A stretch of 64,000 nucleotides of DNA from Flavobacterium marginilacus (lineage in GTDB: Bacteria > Bacteroidota > Bacteroidia > Flavobacteriales > Flavobacteriaceae), in assembly GCF_026870155.1 (NCBI RefSeq), contig NZ_CP113975.1:3162001-3226000 (forward strand). The letters run 5' to 3'. This document shows, one piece after another, positions 8,872 through 18,990 of this stretch (positions are counted from its first letter, which is position 1; each line of letters opens with the position of its first letter). The notes under the pieces are model-generated. The model saw only the letters and a list, made by a program, of their open reading frames with translations. It had not been told where the DNA came from and did no database searches. The translations under genes and the position numbers were made by a program.

Positions 8872-10572
8872 TTACTGCAGTAAAACTTTCGATAAAGTAT
8901 CCTTATTATTTTCTGTTTTTGTCCAATCTGTTTTTCCTTTTGGATCTATACCGTTAAAATATTTTTCAATATTGGTATAACCATCACCATTTGAATCTTT
9001 ATTTGCATCAGATGCATCGTTTGGATTCAGACCAAATTTCTTTTCCCAGACATCCGGGATTCCGTCATTATCAGAATCTTTATACGCTTTTCCTTTGTAT
9101 TCCGGATAACCGCCTACTTGGTCAGGATGTGTGATAATTCCTTTTTTATAAGAGTCGGCAGGCAATCTTCTTTTGACATATTCTTTTCCGATTGTATTTT
9201 CCAAACCGTCTTTCACTTCTATTTTTCCGGTGCGAACCTGTTTAACAATTCTCTCATCAACTGCATCACGTTTTGGCAAAGTTGCTCCTGCATTATTCAG
9301 AACAAATTCATAGGCTTCTTCTGCTTTCATTATTGAAAACTTAGGCATTGAAAAAGCTTTCGGCTGTTTGATCAATTCTAAGAAATCTTTTGTTTCTTCT
9401 GCCGATTGGTCTTCGAGTTGTACACCGCCATTCCAGTTATCAGCTGTAACTTCTGGAGAACCTACGATGAAATTTCCGGAAACAAAAGCTCTTCCGTAAG
9501 TTTTAGGTTTCATGTAACCTGATTCCGGTTTCAGAATTCTGTAACGAATCGGCTGATCTGTGGGAGTTATTGGTCCCGGTTTAAAATAATTATTAATGAT
9601 ATTAAACATCGAGCGATAATCTCCTCCGTCCAGTGTACGATTCCACCAGTTGAAGATCACGTTATTCACAAAATTAAAATCGCCGTACATTCCGATAGAA
9701 GCGTTTCTTGAAATATTATCTGCCCATAAATTACGCATAAAGGTACTGTTTAATCCTCCGATAGTACTTCCAAATGCATGATTATAAGCATCTAACCCTT
9801 CGGATGAAATTGTATTTTGAATGGTAATGTTACAAGCCGGCAGTTTCTCTAGCTTTGATTTATCGTTAGCCTGAAATTGGTGTCTGTATAAAGAGATATT
9901 TTCGTCCAGTCCCCAGCTCATCGAACAGTGGTCAACAATAATATTTCCCATTGGATTTCCTCCCAACGCGTCGTCTCTTCGGGTTACCTCTGTTGCACCT
10001 CTGCGAAAACGCATGTGACGGATAATTACGTCATGTGTATCAATTTCCAAGGTTTCGCCAGCAATGCAGATTCCGTCACCTGGAGCAGTTTGTCCAGCGA
10101 TGGTTACGTAAGGCGCACGCATGCTGATTCTTTTCTTCAACTGAATAATTCCTGAAACATTGAAGACAATAGTTCTTGCTCCAACGGCTTCACAGGCTTC
10201 ACGGAAAGTGCCTTTTCCGCTGTCTTCCAGACTGGTCACGACAAATATTTTTCCGCAACGGCCTCCTTGAGTATAAGCTCCTCCTCCTTCGGCTCCAGGA
10301 AATGCCGGAATATCAGCCTGAACAAAATCTTTTGGATAGGATGCCCAAGGCAAGTATGGTTTGCCGTGTTTGGCTTCTTCTTTAAGTATGTTTTCGTTGT
10401 TTTTCCAAATCTCAGCCAATCGAACTTCCTCTTTTGCAAGAATGGAATCTGTTTTTGCCTGTAATGCAGGAGGAATTATAGGATATTGGGCAAAAGCTGA
10501 TGAAAATGAAAAGCCTAAAATAACCGCCATCATCGTTTTTTGGAAACTTTTTTTTTGGAAAATATGCAGCAT
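8872..10572 (-). CDS. PL1-type pectate lyase with C-terminal calcium-binding repeats (copy A)
   Basis: The 566-residue protein has a signal peptide ending SSAFAQ (about 29). The catalytic parallel beta-helix starts at FPGAEGGG (91-98), has VTSLEDSGKGTFREA, IAGQTAPGDGICIAG and the calcium/active-site strand VDHCSMSWGLDE (213-224), then GSTIGGLNSTFMRNLWADN. This is the pectate-lyase PL1 clade common in Bacteroidota, expected to cleave polygalacturonate by calcium-dependent beta-elimination. The tail carries DSDNDGIPDVWEKKFGLNP and DSNGDGYTNIEKY, thrombospondin type-3-like calcium motifs. It is a paralogue of the lyase at 11365-13074, with DUF3826 between them. The usual GGRGG motif reads GGRCG here, placing a Cys at residue 106. 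Confidence 0.88.
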   Translation of the reverse strand: MLHIFQKKSFQKTMMAVILGFSFSSAFAQYPIIPPALQAKTDSILAKEEVRLAEIWKNNENILKEEAKHGKPYLPWASYPKDFVQADIPAFPGAEGGGAYTQGGRCGKIFVVTSLEDSGKGTFREACEAVGARTIVFNVSGIIQLKKRISMRAPYVTIAGQTAPGDGICIAGETLEIDTHDVIIRHMRFRRGATEVTRRDDALGGNPMGNIIVDHCSMSWGLDENISLYRHQFQANDKSKLEKLPACNITIQNTISSEGLDAYNHAFGSTIGGLNSTFMRNLWADNISRNASIGMYGDFNFVNNVIFNWWNRTLDGGDYRSMFNIINNYFKPGPITPTDQPIRYRILKPESGYMKPKTYGRAFVSGNFIVGSPEVTADNWNGGVQLEDQSAEETKDFLELIKQPKAFSMPKFSIMKAEEAYEFVLNNAGATLPKRDAVDERIVKQVRTGKIEVKDGLENTIGKEYVKRRLPADSYKKGIITHPDQVGGYPEYKGKAYKDSDNDGIPDVWEKKFGLNPNDASDANKDSNGDGYTNIEKYFNGIDPKGKTDWTKTENNKDTLSKVLLQ

Positions 10573-10612
10573 TTGAATTTTTATTAAGAATTGAATTTAC
10601 GAAATTAATCGC

Positions 10613-11284
10613 TTATTTACCTGATTTAGCTTTTTCTCTTTCTTCAATACGCTTGTGCCAGTCAGCACTTTCTTTGTTAAGATCGTAACCTTCTTTTGAT
10701 AAATAGTTGTTGATTCTACCTTTGTATTTACCAAACCAGCCATGTTTTTCCTTAGATGAACCTCCGTCCATAGCATGCTCTCTTGCTTCAACCAAGGCAT
10801 CGTAAATGTATTTTTTTTGTGCTTCTGTCAAATTTGGCAGCATATCGTTATAGCCTGCAACAGTAATAGGAAGCACTCCATAAGTCATTCCGTCTTTTAC
10901 TTCAATGATTTTAGCTTCGTTTAACTGAGTACCTAATTTTTTCAAATAGGACTTGTGCAGTCTGTCAATTGATTTATCAGCATCTGCTTTCAGCTTATCA
11001 ATTTTCTCATTTTGTTTTTCTTTGACTAAACTGCTGTCTTCTTTTATTTTTTTAATTTCAGCATCTCTAGCATCCTGGATTTTACTCAAATCACGGAACT
11101 GCTGTGCAATGATATCGGTTACAGCAGTTTCTTTTTGTTTGTTATTCAAGGCTAATTTTTCGACAATTTTAGCTGCTCTTTCATTGGTAACCTTGATATA
11201 CTCGGGGTCCGCATATTGCTGTGCGCTTAGTTTGCAAAAAGCAAAAAGCAAAAACATCAAACTTATTTTTTTTATTGACTTCAT
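10613..11284 (-). CDS. DUF3826 family exported protein
   Basis: The 223-residue product has a signal peptide (MKSIKKISLMFLLFAFCKLSAQ). Residues about 35-130 are lysine- and glutamate-rich and probably helical or coiled-coil. The end has the conserved-looking segment HGWFGKYKGRINNYLSKEGY followed by NKESADWHKR. I recognise this as the DUF3826 family, which recurs inside Bacteroidota pectin loci; no activity is known to me. Placement exactly between two paralogous PL1-type lyases suggests a partner role (chaperone, periplasmic scaffold or small hydrolase), but this is inference. It has few candidate catalytic motifs, which argues for a binding function. Confidence 0.65.
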   Translation of the reverse strand: MKSIKKISLMFLLFAFCKLSAQQYADPEYIKVTNERAAKIVEKLALNNKQKETAVTDIIAQQFRDLSKIQDARDAEIKKIKEDSSLVKEKQNEKIDKLKADADKSIDRLHKSYLKKLGTQLNEAKIIEVKDGMTYGVLPITVAGYNDMLPNLTEAQKKYIYDALVEAREHAMDGGSSKEKHGWFGKYKGRINNYLSKEGYDLNKESADWHKRIEEREKAKSGK

Positions 11285-11364
11285 CTTATTTTATTTAGTT
11301 TTTGATAACAATCTTGTTTCATAATTCGGTAATCCTGAAACAAGATTATTGTCAAAAATCATTT

Positions 11365-13074
11365 TTAGTTTAAATCTAACAAAGGTCTAACTAATGTTTC
11401 TTTGTTATTGGCTAAATCTGTCCAATCCACTTTGATAGCCGGGTTTACTCCGTTAATATAGTCTTCGATATTAGAATATCCATCACCGTTTAAATCTCCT
11501 TTTGCATCAGATGGATCTTTCGGATTCAAACCATATTTTTTCTCCCATGCATCCGGCATACCGTCTTTATCTGTGTCAACATAAGGCTTCCCTTTGTATT
11601 CTGGATATCCTCCTACTTGTGAAATATCCGTGATGATTCCCTGCTTGTATGAATCCATCGGTAAACGGCGGTGTTCAAATTGATAAAATTCTTTTTTCTC
11701 CAATCCTTTTGCATATTCAGGAACACCAGTTTTCACGGTTCTTACGATTCTTTCATCAACCTTATCCCTGATTGGCAAAGTTGCTCCTACATTTTTAAGA
11801 ACGAATTCATAAGCTTCATCTGCTTTCATGAAAGGACGGAACCATGGCATTGGGAAAGGTTTGTCACTTTTCATTTTATCGAAATAAGTTTTGGCTTCAT
11901 CATACCCCATTAATTCTCCTTTTTTATTTTCGATCTGAATACCGCCGTCCCAGTTGTCTTTGGTTATTTTATCATTATTATTAACGATATTTCCGTTTAC
12001 ATAAGCTCTTCCAAAAACCATATAAGGCAATTTGCTTCTTCCTGATTCCGGTTTTAAAATTCTGTAGCTGATTGGCTGAGTCAAATCAGTAACTGGTCCT
12101 GGTTTGTAAAAGTTATTAATGATATTATAGTTGGCTGTATAATCGCCGCCATCTGTTGATCTGTTATACCAGTTGAAAACTACGTTATTTACAAAATTGA
12201 AAATCCCGTTCCAGCCGATAGATGGATTTCTGCCTGCATTATTTGCCCACATATTTCTCATGAAAGAACAGTTTTCACCGCCTAAGGTACTTCCAAAAGC
12301 ATGGTTATAGGTATCCAAAGCTTCTCCGAACAGACTGTTTTGAATGGTAATGTTTACCGTACCCAATTTTACATCTGGATAACCTGCACCCGGACTGTAC
12401 ATGTGTCTGTACATGGACATATTTTCATCTAATCCCCAAGTAGCAGAAACGTGATCAATCATGATATTCCCAACAGGATTTCCTCCAATTGAATCATCTC
12501 TGCGTCCGACGAAAGTTTCGCCTCGACGAAAACGCATATGACGAATAACTACATCGTGAGTATTGATCCAAATAGATTCTCCCGCTACACAGATACCATC
12601 GCCTGGAGCGGTTTGTCCTGCAATCGTAATATAAGGCGCACGAATAATTAACGGCGTTTTAATTCTGATAATTCCTGATACATTAAAAACAATGATTCTG
12701 GCTCCGCCCTGTTCGCAGGCTTCACGTAAAGTTCCCGGACCTTTGTCTTCAAGGCTTGTAACGGTGTAAACATTTCCGCCACGTCCGCCATAAGTGTACA
12801 TACCTCCTCCTTCAGCTCCTGGAAAAGCAGGTATAGACGCCTGTGGTAAATCGTTTGGTCTTGATGCCCAAGGGATATAAGGCTTTCCGTGTTTAGCTTC
12901 TTCTTCAATAATAACTAATGCTTTTTCCCAAGCTTCGTCCGAACGTTTATCAGCTTCATCTATAAAAGCTTTGGATTGCGCCGCCATTTCAGGACTTATT
13001 TTTGGGTACTGTGCAAAACATTGGATACTTCCCAAGAACAATAGAGAAATAGCCGATAAAGTGAAATTTTTCAT
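11365..13074 (-). CDS. PL1-type pectate lyase with C-terminal calcium-binding repeats (copy B)
   Basis: The 569-residue protein has a signal peptide ending SIQCFAQ (about 22). The beta-helix begins FPGAEGGG (84-91) with a standard GGRGG motif, followed by VTSLEDKGPGTLREAC, IAGQTAPGDGICVAG and IDHVSATWGLDE (206-217). The tail repeats DTDKDGMPDAWEKKYGLNP and DLNGDGYSNIEDY bind calcium in related proteins. Domain order and most motifs match the copy at 8872-10572, so the two probably arose by duplication and may differ in methyl-ester tolerance or chain-length preference. It is the first enzyme gene after susD, which implies an early role, probably cutting homogalacturonan around RG-II. The neighbour downstream is DUF3826. 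Confidence 0.9.
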   Translation of the reverse strand: MKNFTLSAISLLFLGSIQCFAQYPKISPEMAAQSKAFIDEADKRSDEAWEKALVIIEEEAKHGKPYIPWASRPNDLPQASIPAFPGAEGGGMYTYGGRGGNVYTVTSLEDKGPGTLREACEQGGARIIVFNVSGIIRIKTPLIIRAPYITIAGQTAPGDGICVAGESIWINTHDVVIRHMRFRRGETFVGRRDDSIGGNPVGNIMIDHVSATWGLDENMSMYRHMYSPGAGYPDVKLGTVNITIQNSLFGEALDTYNHAFGSTLGGENCSFMRNMWANNAGRNPSIGWNGIFNFVNNVVFNWYNRSTDGGDYTANYNIINNFYKPGPVTDLTQPISYRILKPESGRSKLPYMVFGRAYVNGNIVNNNDKITKDNWDGGIQIENKKGELMGYDEAKTYFDKMKSDKPFPMPWFRPFMKADEAYEFVLKNVGATLPIRDKVDERIVRTVKTGVPEYAKGLEKKEFYQFEHRRLPMDSYKQGIITDISQVGGYPEYKGKPYVDTDKDGMPDAWEKKYGLNPKDPSDAKGDLNGDGYSNIEDYINGVNPAIKVDWTDLANNKETLVRPLLDLN

Positions 13075-13172
13075 GTTAATTTTTGATTATGATAATCTTT
13101 TTAAACAAATCACCTGTATCTTATGAATACAGGTGATTGGTTTTATTGTTTTTCAAATACTTTATATTATTA

Positions 13173-15176
13173 CTATTCTTGATAATTAAAAGTTCCAGCT
13201 GTACCAACATTATTATTCCATCCTAAAGTCTGCACTAACCAAGGGTTTGATGTGAAGGCAGTTGTATTAAGACCACTAATGTAATAATTTGGATTAAATT
13301 TAATCACAGCTGGAGTACCACTAACATTATCCATAGGGGTAATCAAATTTGTACGAATAAAATTAGCATTATAAAATGTTGCCAAAGCCGTTAACTGTGT
13401 TTGAAAATTAGCAGAATCTGGGTCAGCTCCCTGGCTTGCACGAAGTGTTGCTAAAGGATCAGCAGTAGCTGTACCTTTTACTTTGCTTTCCAAATAATTC
13501 CCTGTTCGCTGTGTACCATTGATAGCTTTTAAACCTAATTTACTAACTGTACCGCCTGCAATACCAGAAAGTGAAGCATTGTCATAAAGCATCCAGCGCT
13601 GAATATCCCAGTAACGTTTTCCTTCATAAGCCAACTCTACTCTTCTTTCGTACAGACAAGCTTCAATAGCCGCATATTTATCTGCCAATGTACCAATTCC
13701 ATAATTGTTTGCAGAAGGGATACCTACACGGGCTCTAATTTTCCCTAAATAAGCCAGCGTATTACTGGTTTGCCCTAATGCAGCATAACATTCTGCAATA
13801 TTTAACAACAATTCAGCATAACGGTATTCCATAATGTCGGTACCTGATTGTCCATAAGTTAAAGTTCCTCCATTAGTAACTGTAGGGTTTGTCATTTTAC
13901 GAACAATGGCGGGGCTTGATGCTCCAGTATTGCCATCAGAAAAATATGGTTTATTTGCAGCATCTAACCAACGGTAAGTCCAAATAACAGAAGTAGTATT
14001 TTCCTTATATGGCCATCTAACCCCAGAGAAAGCAAATGTTCTGTAAAATCTAGGATCACGGTTAACAAAAAATGTAAAATCATTATAATTACTACCAGCT
14101 GCGGTAGGTCTTTTACCATCACCCATTGGAAACAAATCTATCATTTCTTTAGGAGCAGCAACACCTCCACTGCCAGGAGATCCACCTTGACCAGCCACTC
14201 GAATCGCTTTTTCCCAGCTATTATTAATGTTTAAGGTTAAATCTGAACTTGCAATCCCACAAAGGTTAATCGCAATTGCCTCAGAAATAGGAGCATTATC
14301 TTTTATATAAAACATAGATTCCCAGTCTTTTGCAGAACTTCCGTATAAGCCGTATCCATCTTGTGTTAATTGAGTTTCTGCAGCCAGTCCAGCATCTAAA
14401 GCTGCTTGCCAACGCTCATTAGAACTATCCCAATTTTTATTAAACAAAGGACTTGCAAACGTTAAAAGGACACGAGATTTTTGTGCCAAAGCGGCCCCTC
14501 TTGTAAAACGCCCGTAATTGGCTGCGTTCCAATTTGCAGGAAGCAGACTAGCAGCCATATCTAAATCTTTTACTATTTGTGCTACTACCTCAGAAACTTT
14601 TGCTCTCGGAAGCTGAATAGCTGGATTGTCGACAGCTGCATCTTCAACAGTTGTAACAACAGGTACACCTCCATAAACACGCATCAAGTCAAAATACTGC
14701 ATAGCACGCATATAATACATCTGCCCTTTTGCCTGATCGCGAAATGTTTTATCCAAATTAGCTCCTTTTACATCAATATCCTGCAATAAGATAGTACATT
14801 CTCTAATTCTTCCATAAGGATTACTCCCTTGATTTAATCCAGCTCCAATTTTCAGACCATAATAACCAGAGGCATCAATTGAATTAATATAATTATTGTT
14901 TGGATTAATTAAAGGCTGAACCCCACCTAATTCTTCGGTCATCTTACTATAGGTATCTGTATATAAACCCATTACAGTTGCTGTAGGTGATTTATAAGCT
15001 GCATAAAATTCATTATACTGATTATCAACATAATTCCCTACACGCTCTTGGACTTTCCAGAATGAATCATCGTACTTTCCATAAGGCTTCATATCTTCCA
15101 GAAAGTTATCGCTGCAGGAAGCGCCCAATACAAGCACAAGCCCTAGCGTTATATATATATTAAGTTTTGTTTTCAT
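13173..15176 (-). CDS. susD: SusD/RagB family glycan-binding lipoprotein
   Basis: The start is set at 15176 (MKTKLNIYITLGLVLVLGASC), giving a textbook lipobox with the Cys about 21 residues in, followed by SDNFLED, the acidic signal used by Bacteroidota for surface export. The mature protein shows SusD features: DIDVKGANLDKTFRDQAKGQMYYMRAMQYFDLMRVYGGVPVV, RAKVSEVVAQIVKDLDMAASLLP, and the C-terminal YRYAELLLNIAECYAALGQ and YERRVELAYEGKRYWDIQRW. It binds glycan at the cell surface as the lid of the SusC channel. It lies directly downstream of susC with a gap of about 21 nt, so the two are co-transcribed. It is longer than average (about 667 residues), as often seen for complex-glycan SusD proteins. 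Confidence 0.95.
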   Translation of the reverse strand: MKTKLNIYITLGLVLVLGASCSDNFLEDMKPYGKYDDSFWKVQERVGNYVDNQYNEFYAAYKSPTATVMGLYTDTYSKMTEELGGVQPLINPNNNYINSIDASGYYGLKIGAGLNQGSNPYGRIRECTILLQDIDVKGANLDKTFRDQAKGQMYYMRAMQYFDLMRVYGGVPVVTTVEDAAVDNPAIQLPRAKVSEVVAQIVKDLDMAASLLPANWNAANYGRFTRGAALAQKSRVLLTFASPLFNKNWDSSNERWQAALDAGLAAETQLTQDGYGLYGSSAKDWESMFYIKDNAPISEAIAINLCGIASSDLTLNINNSWEKAIRVAGQGGSPGSGGVAAPKEMIDLFPMGDGKRPTAAGSNYNDFTFFVNRDPRFYRTFAFSGVRWPYKENTTSVIWTYRWLDAANKPYFSDGNTGASSPAIVRKMTNPTVTNGGTLTYGQSGTDIMEYRYAELLLNIAECYAALGQTSNTLAYLGKIRARVGIPSANNYGIGTLADKYAAIEACLYERRVELAYEGKRYWDIQRWMLYDNASLSGIAGGTVSKLGLKAINGTQRTGNYLESKVKGTATADPLATLRASQGADPDSANFQTQLTALATFYNANFIRTNLITPMDNVSGTPAVIKFNPNYYISGLNTTAFTSNPWLVQTLGWNNNVGTAGTFNYQE

Positions 15177-15197
15177 AATTACTATCAAATATTTAAA

Positions 15198-18100
15198 TTA
15201 GAATGATACGTTCAAATTAACTGTCCAAGATCTAAGTGTAGGATACGGTGTAGAAGAGCTATCATACATATTACGATAATGTTCTGGATAAGGATTGTAA
15301 AAATCCCAAAGATTATTACCTGTTAGACCAAAAGATATATTCTGAATTTTTGTGTTAGCAAGAGCCTGCTTAGGAATTTCATACGCAACTGTTAAATTTT
15401 GAATATAACAACGAAAGGTATCCAATTGCCAAAAATCAGATTTATTCAATACTTCTGTCCCTGCAATATTAGGATATTTTCCATTTAGATTGTCTGCACC
15501 ATACATATCACTCCAAAAAGTTTCACGTGACCAAATACTCGCAGCACTATTCCCCATTCCTATTAAATCAACAAATGTAGCACCTCCCCAAGAAGTTGCG
15601 ATTTGGGTTTTAAAAGAAAGATTTTTGTATTTGAAACCCAAATTGGTATTAACTGTATATATTCTTGCACTATTTGCCAATTTCACATAATCATTTTCTT
15701 TTGCAATTTGACCATCGGCCGGACCTACAGTTCCATCAGATTTAAGTTGTCCTCCTACATCTTCATAAGCTAACGAACCTTTCAGAATTTTAGCAGGATC
15801 CACTATATTAAAATAATTTGGAGTACCGCCCACAGCATCAGCATGCTGCTTCAAATAATTCCAGTAATTAGTAATATCTGCATCAGTACGCAAAATACCA
15901 TCACCTGTAGAGGTTTCTTTCCAGGTACGGAATCCCCAAACTGGATTAAATCCTTCTGAATATCCTTCTCTTCTGGCATTATTAGATGGGAAAAGGTTTC
16001 CTTGATCAGGGTATTTTGTTACTTTATTATCTCCATAACCAAAATTCACACCTATATTATAGCTAAAATCACCTTTTATTTTATCACTCCAATTTAAACT
16101 AAGCTCTGATCCCCAAGCATCATAACCTGCATAATTCTGTTCAGCAAAAGCTCCACCAATAGAAATTGGTACACCAACAGCGCTACCCATATCTGTCAAG
16201 ACATTTTTTGCTATGTCATAATAGAAATCCGCATTAAATTGTAACCTATTATCTAAAAAAGCCAAATCAATACCAATATTATTCTTTATGATATTATCCC
16301 ATGCTGCATCTCTGTTTGGATTCACTTCGGGAGTCAAACCTGCCCCCAACTGTCCTCCACCAGGTCCAAATGTGGCACCTTTATTGACAATAACTTGATA
16401 AAATTGATACCATTTCCAAGCCTGAAGATTGTCTTTTCCAGTTTTACCAATTGTATAGCGTAATTTAAAGAAATTCACTGCTGGTACATTCTTTTCAAAC
16501 CAATCTTCCTTAGACACTACCCAACCCAATCCTAAAGTAGGAAAAGTACCCCAGTAATTTTCTGGTGCAAATTTTGTAGAAGCATCAGAACGCAAAACAA
16601 ATTGTGCCAAATATTTTGATTTATAATTATAGTTAACAGTCCCAAAATATGAAAGTGTACCACCCTCTGTTCTAGCTGTTTGAGAATTTCCAGTATCTAC
16701 TGTTCCTGCAGTAGCATAAGTCCCAAGATAATCTTTAGGAGTATTTATATAAAGTAAACTAACCTTTTGATTGTCATACTCTGACTTTTCAACTCCAGCC
16801 ATCGCACTAATTTGATGATTACCAAAAGTTCTTTCATAATTGGTAAAAAAGTTTAATTGCGTGCTTGCAGCAAAATTAGAGTTATAGGCAACTCTTGTTG
16901 ACTGTACATTGGTTTCTATCAAATAATCCCCTGCAGGATTAGTATTTACGTTATAGACACTAGGATTTGCTTCGCTTGCAAGCTTATTGTCCTGTGTTTC
17001 ATAATTTCTAATTCTTGCTAAGTCATATGGTAATTGAACTTGTTCGGTATAAATAGAACTTTTTGTTTTAGCAAAATTAGCCTTAAAGGACAAACCTTTA
17101 ACAGCAGCTAATTTATAATTTAACGAAGCATTCACATTAAACGAAGAGTCATCATTTGTTTGATGCGAACCATTATTTAAATTCGCAAAATAATTCCACC
17201 CAGCAATTGATGATCTATTATTTGCCGTTCCCATAGTTTTGTCAGGGCGATTAAATGGGGACGTATAATAATCTATACCTCCTACCGTAGTCTGAATTGG
17301 AATGTATTTCGGCATATGCACCAAATATCCATAATCTGCCTGTTCACCAGAAGCAGTACTTCCATAACTACCGTCGGTAATACTTGATGACGCTTTAGTG
17401 AACGATTTATCAACAAAACCAGTATTTCCAGAAATAGATGCGGAGAAATCTAAATTATTTGCAATTTTTGCATTAATTCCTGTACGATAATTCCACTTGT
17501 CATATTTTTGATAACCCATATTCGAATCTTGCGTAAGATAAGTTGCTCCTGCAAAATAGGTAACACCATCATTACCTCCATTTACATTCAATGAATGTTT
17601 TTGCTGGATGGCAGTATTCCAAGCCTCATCTAGCCAATTGTAATTCAAACTTTTCATTTCTTCCAATTCTTTTGCAGAAAACATCTTAGCAGGGTCAACT
17701 ACAGCAGTTGGAAGTAATCCTCCGGTATAATATCTGTTAGCAAATACACCATACTGATAAGAATCCATGGTTTTTGTATGACTTACAGCATCGTTAATTG
17801 TTAACTGGCTATTATAACTAAATTTAGCTTTACCCGATTTTCCTCTCTTCGTCTTTATTATAATAGCACCCTGTGCTGCACGAGAACCATAAATAGCGGC
17901 AGATGCATCCTTTAGAATAGACATACTTTCAATTTCAGAAGGGTCCAATCTGTTAAAAGTATCTAATGTAGCTCTACCAGTAGCTGGATCCACCTGAATC
18001 ATATCATCTATTATGACTAACGGTATAGTTGAATTCCCATCTTTTGAAAAACCAAAAGTTTGACGAATCGAGATAGCCCCAGAATCTCCAGGACGTCCAG

Positions 18101-18581
18101 ACGAACTTGAAACATTAAGCCCTGGAACCAAACCTCTTAATGCGTCAGATAGGTTAGTCGCAGGCAAATCCATCAGCTCTTGTGGTTTTATTGTAGCAAT
18201 AGCACTTGTAAGATCTTTCTTTTTCTGAGAACCGTATCCAACAACTACAACATTATCTAACTGATTAGTGTCATCTTGCAGTTTTGTATTTAAAACAGTA
18301 CGTCCTGCTATTGGAATTTCTATTTTTCTCATTCCTATAAAAGAGAAAACCAAAGTTGCATCACTCTTTACAGTAATCTTATAATGACCTGTGAAATCTG
18401 TAGTAACAGTATTCTTCGATGATTTTTCGGTTACGTTAACACCTGATAAAGGTATTCCTGCATTATCAGTAACAGTACCTGTGACATTAATTTGACTGAC
18501 TGCAGTTTGAGCATAAGTAAACATACTCATCAGTACAAATAAAATAACACTGCATCTTCTCACTACTAGTGTTTGTTTCAT
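15198..18581 (-). CDS. susC: SusC/RagA TonB-dependent outer-membrane oligosaccharide transporter
   Basis: The 1127-residue protein has a signal peptide (about 1-30), a carboxypeptidase-regulatory-like beta-sandwich (about 32-102: INVTGTVTDNAGIPLSGVNV), a TonB-box-like segment NVVVVGYGSQ (110-119), the plug domain (about 120-248, including SILKDASAAIYGSRAAQGAI) and a C-terminal barrel ending in a terminal Phe (WTVNLNVSF). It imports oligosaccharides with the SusD partner just downstream. There is no N-terminal STN anti-sigma-interacting domain, so control by an adjacent sigma/anti-sigma pair is unlikely. The only recognisable regulator in the window is the distant AraC gene. It is the sole SusC in 64 kb, and a 409-bp non-coding leader precedes it. 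Confidence 0.96.
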   Translation of the reverse strand: MKQTLVVRRCSVILFVLMSMFTYAQTAVSQINVTGTVTDNAGIPLSGVNVTEKSSKNTVTTDFTGHYKITVKSDATLVFSFIGMRKIEIPIAGRTVLNTKLQDDTNQLDNVVVVGYGSQKKKDLTSAIATIKPQELMDLPATNLSDALRGLVPGLNVSSSSGRPGDSGAISIRQTFGFSKDGNSTIPLVIIDDMIQVDPATGRATLDTFNRLDPSEIESMSILKDASAAIYGSRAAQGAIIIKTKRGKSGKAKFSYNSQLTINDAVSHTKTMDSYQYGVFANRYYTGGLLPTAVVDPAKMFSAKELEEMKSLNYNWLDEAWNTAIQQKHSLNVNGGNDGVTYFAGATYLTQDSNMGYQKYDKWNYRTGINAKIANNLDFSASISGNTGFVDKSFTKASSSITDGSYGSTASGEQADYGYLVHMPKYIPIQTTVGGIDYYTSPFNRPDKTMGTANNRSSIAGWNYFANLNNGSHQTNDDSSFNVNASLNYKLAAVKGLSFKANFAKTKSSIYTEQVQLPYDLARIRNYETQDNKLASEANPSVYNVNTNPAGDYLIETNVQSTRVAYNSNFAASTQLNFFTNYERTFGNHQISAMAGVEKSEYDNQKVSLLYINTPKDYLGTYATAGTVDTGNSQTARTEGGTLSYFGTVNYNYKSKYLAQFVLRSDASTKFAPENYWGTFPTLGLGWVVSKEDWFEKNVPAVNFFKLRYTIGKTGKDNLQAWKWYQFYQVIVNKGATFGPGGGQLGAGLTPEVNPNRDAAWDNIIKNNIGIDLAFLDNRLQFNADFYYDIAKNVLTDMGSAVGVPISIGGAFAEQNYAGYDAWGSELSLNWSDKIKGDFSYNIGVNFGYGDNKVTKYPDQGNLFPSNNARREGYSEGFNPVWGFRTWKETSTGDGILRTDADITNYWNYLKQHADAVGGTPNYFNIVDPAKILKGSLAYEDVGGQLKSDGTVGPADGQIAKENDYVKLANSARIYTVNTNLGFKYKNLSFKTQIATSWGGATFVDLIGMGNSAASIWSRETFWSDMYGADNLNGKYPNIAGTEVLNKSDFWQLDTFRCYIQNLTVAYEIPKQALANTKIQNISFGLTGNNLWDFYNPYPEHYRNMYDSSSTPYPTLRSWTVNLNVSF

Positions 18582-18990
18582 AAAATTTGTTTTTAGTTAA
18601 TTGTTAATTTTCTTGGTTAGGTTAAAAAAAATAAATAAATGTTTAATAATTATCTATATCGTTTTCGATGTTTAAATGTAAAAACAACATTTATCATTTT
18701 TGTTCAAATTTATAATGATACATATCCGCATGCATCCTGTACTATGCTGTATTTGATCAATTATTAAAATAAAAGGATAATAAAAATATTTATTGCAATA
18801 CAAAATTGATTTTTTTACACATATTAAAAATAAATCAAAAAAAAATCGCACAATATTATAAAATATTCAATATTTAAAATAGCGCATTTTAATCATTTAT
18901 GCTATAATAAATTCTAAAATAATTATTTTTCTCACAAAAAAATTGAAAGAGTATTACATCCAAAAATTTAAATAATAATAACACTAGAAA
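18582..18990. other. 409-bp AT-rich intergenic region upstream of susC
   Basis: This is the only gene-free stretch over 300 bp. It contains the candidate susC promoter and activator site (18705-18751) and a small dyad AAATATT-C-AATATTT at 18861-18875. I see no ORF, tRNA or convincing terminator for the GH127 gene that ends at its right side. The leader between the -7 box and the susC ATG would be about 120 nt, long enough for post-transcriptional control, but I find no riboswitch-like fold by eye. Confidence 0.7.
18705..18751 (-). promoter_or_regulatory. Candidate susC promoter with upstream direct repeat
   Basis: On the minus strand TAAATTTG (18705-18712) matches the Bacteroidota -7 consensus TAnnTTTG. 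There is no TTTG at the expected -33 position. Instead a GC-richer island holds a TACAG direct repeat (18737-18741 and 18747-18751, 10-bp period) plus ATGCATGC. A missing -33 box with one-turn direct repeats over it suggests an activator-dependent promoter (AraC or hybrid two-component type). This is inference from pattern only. Confidence 0.45.
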
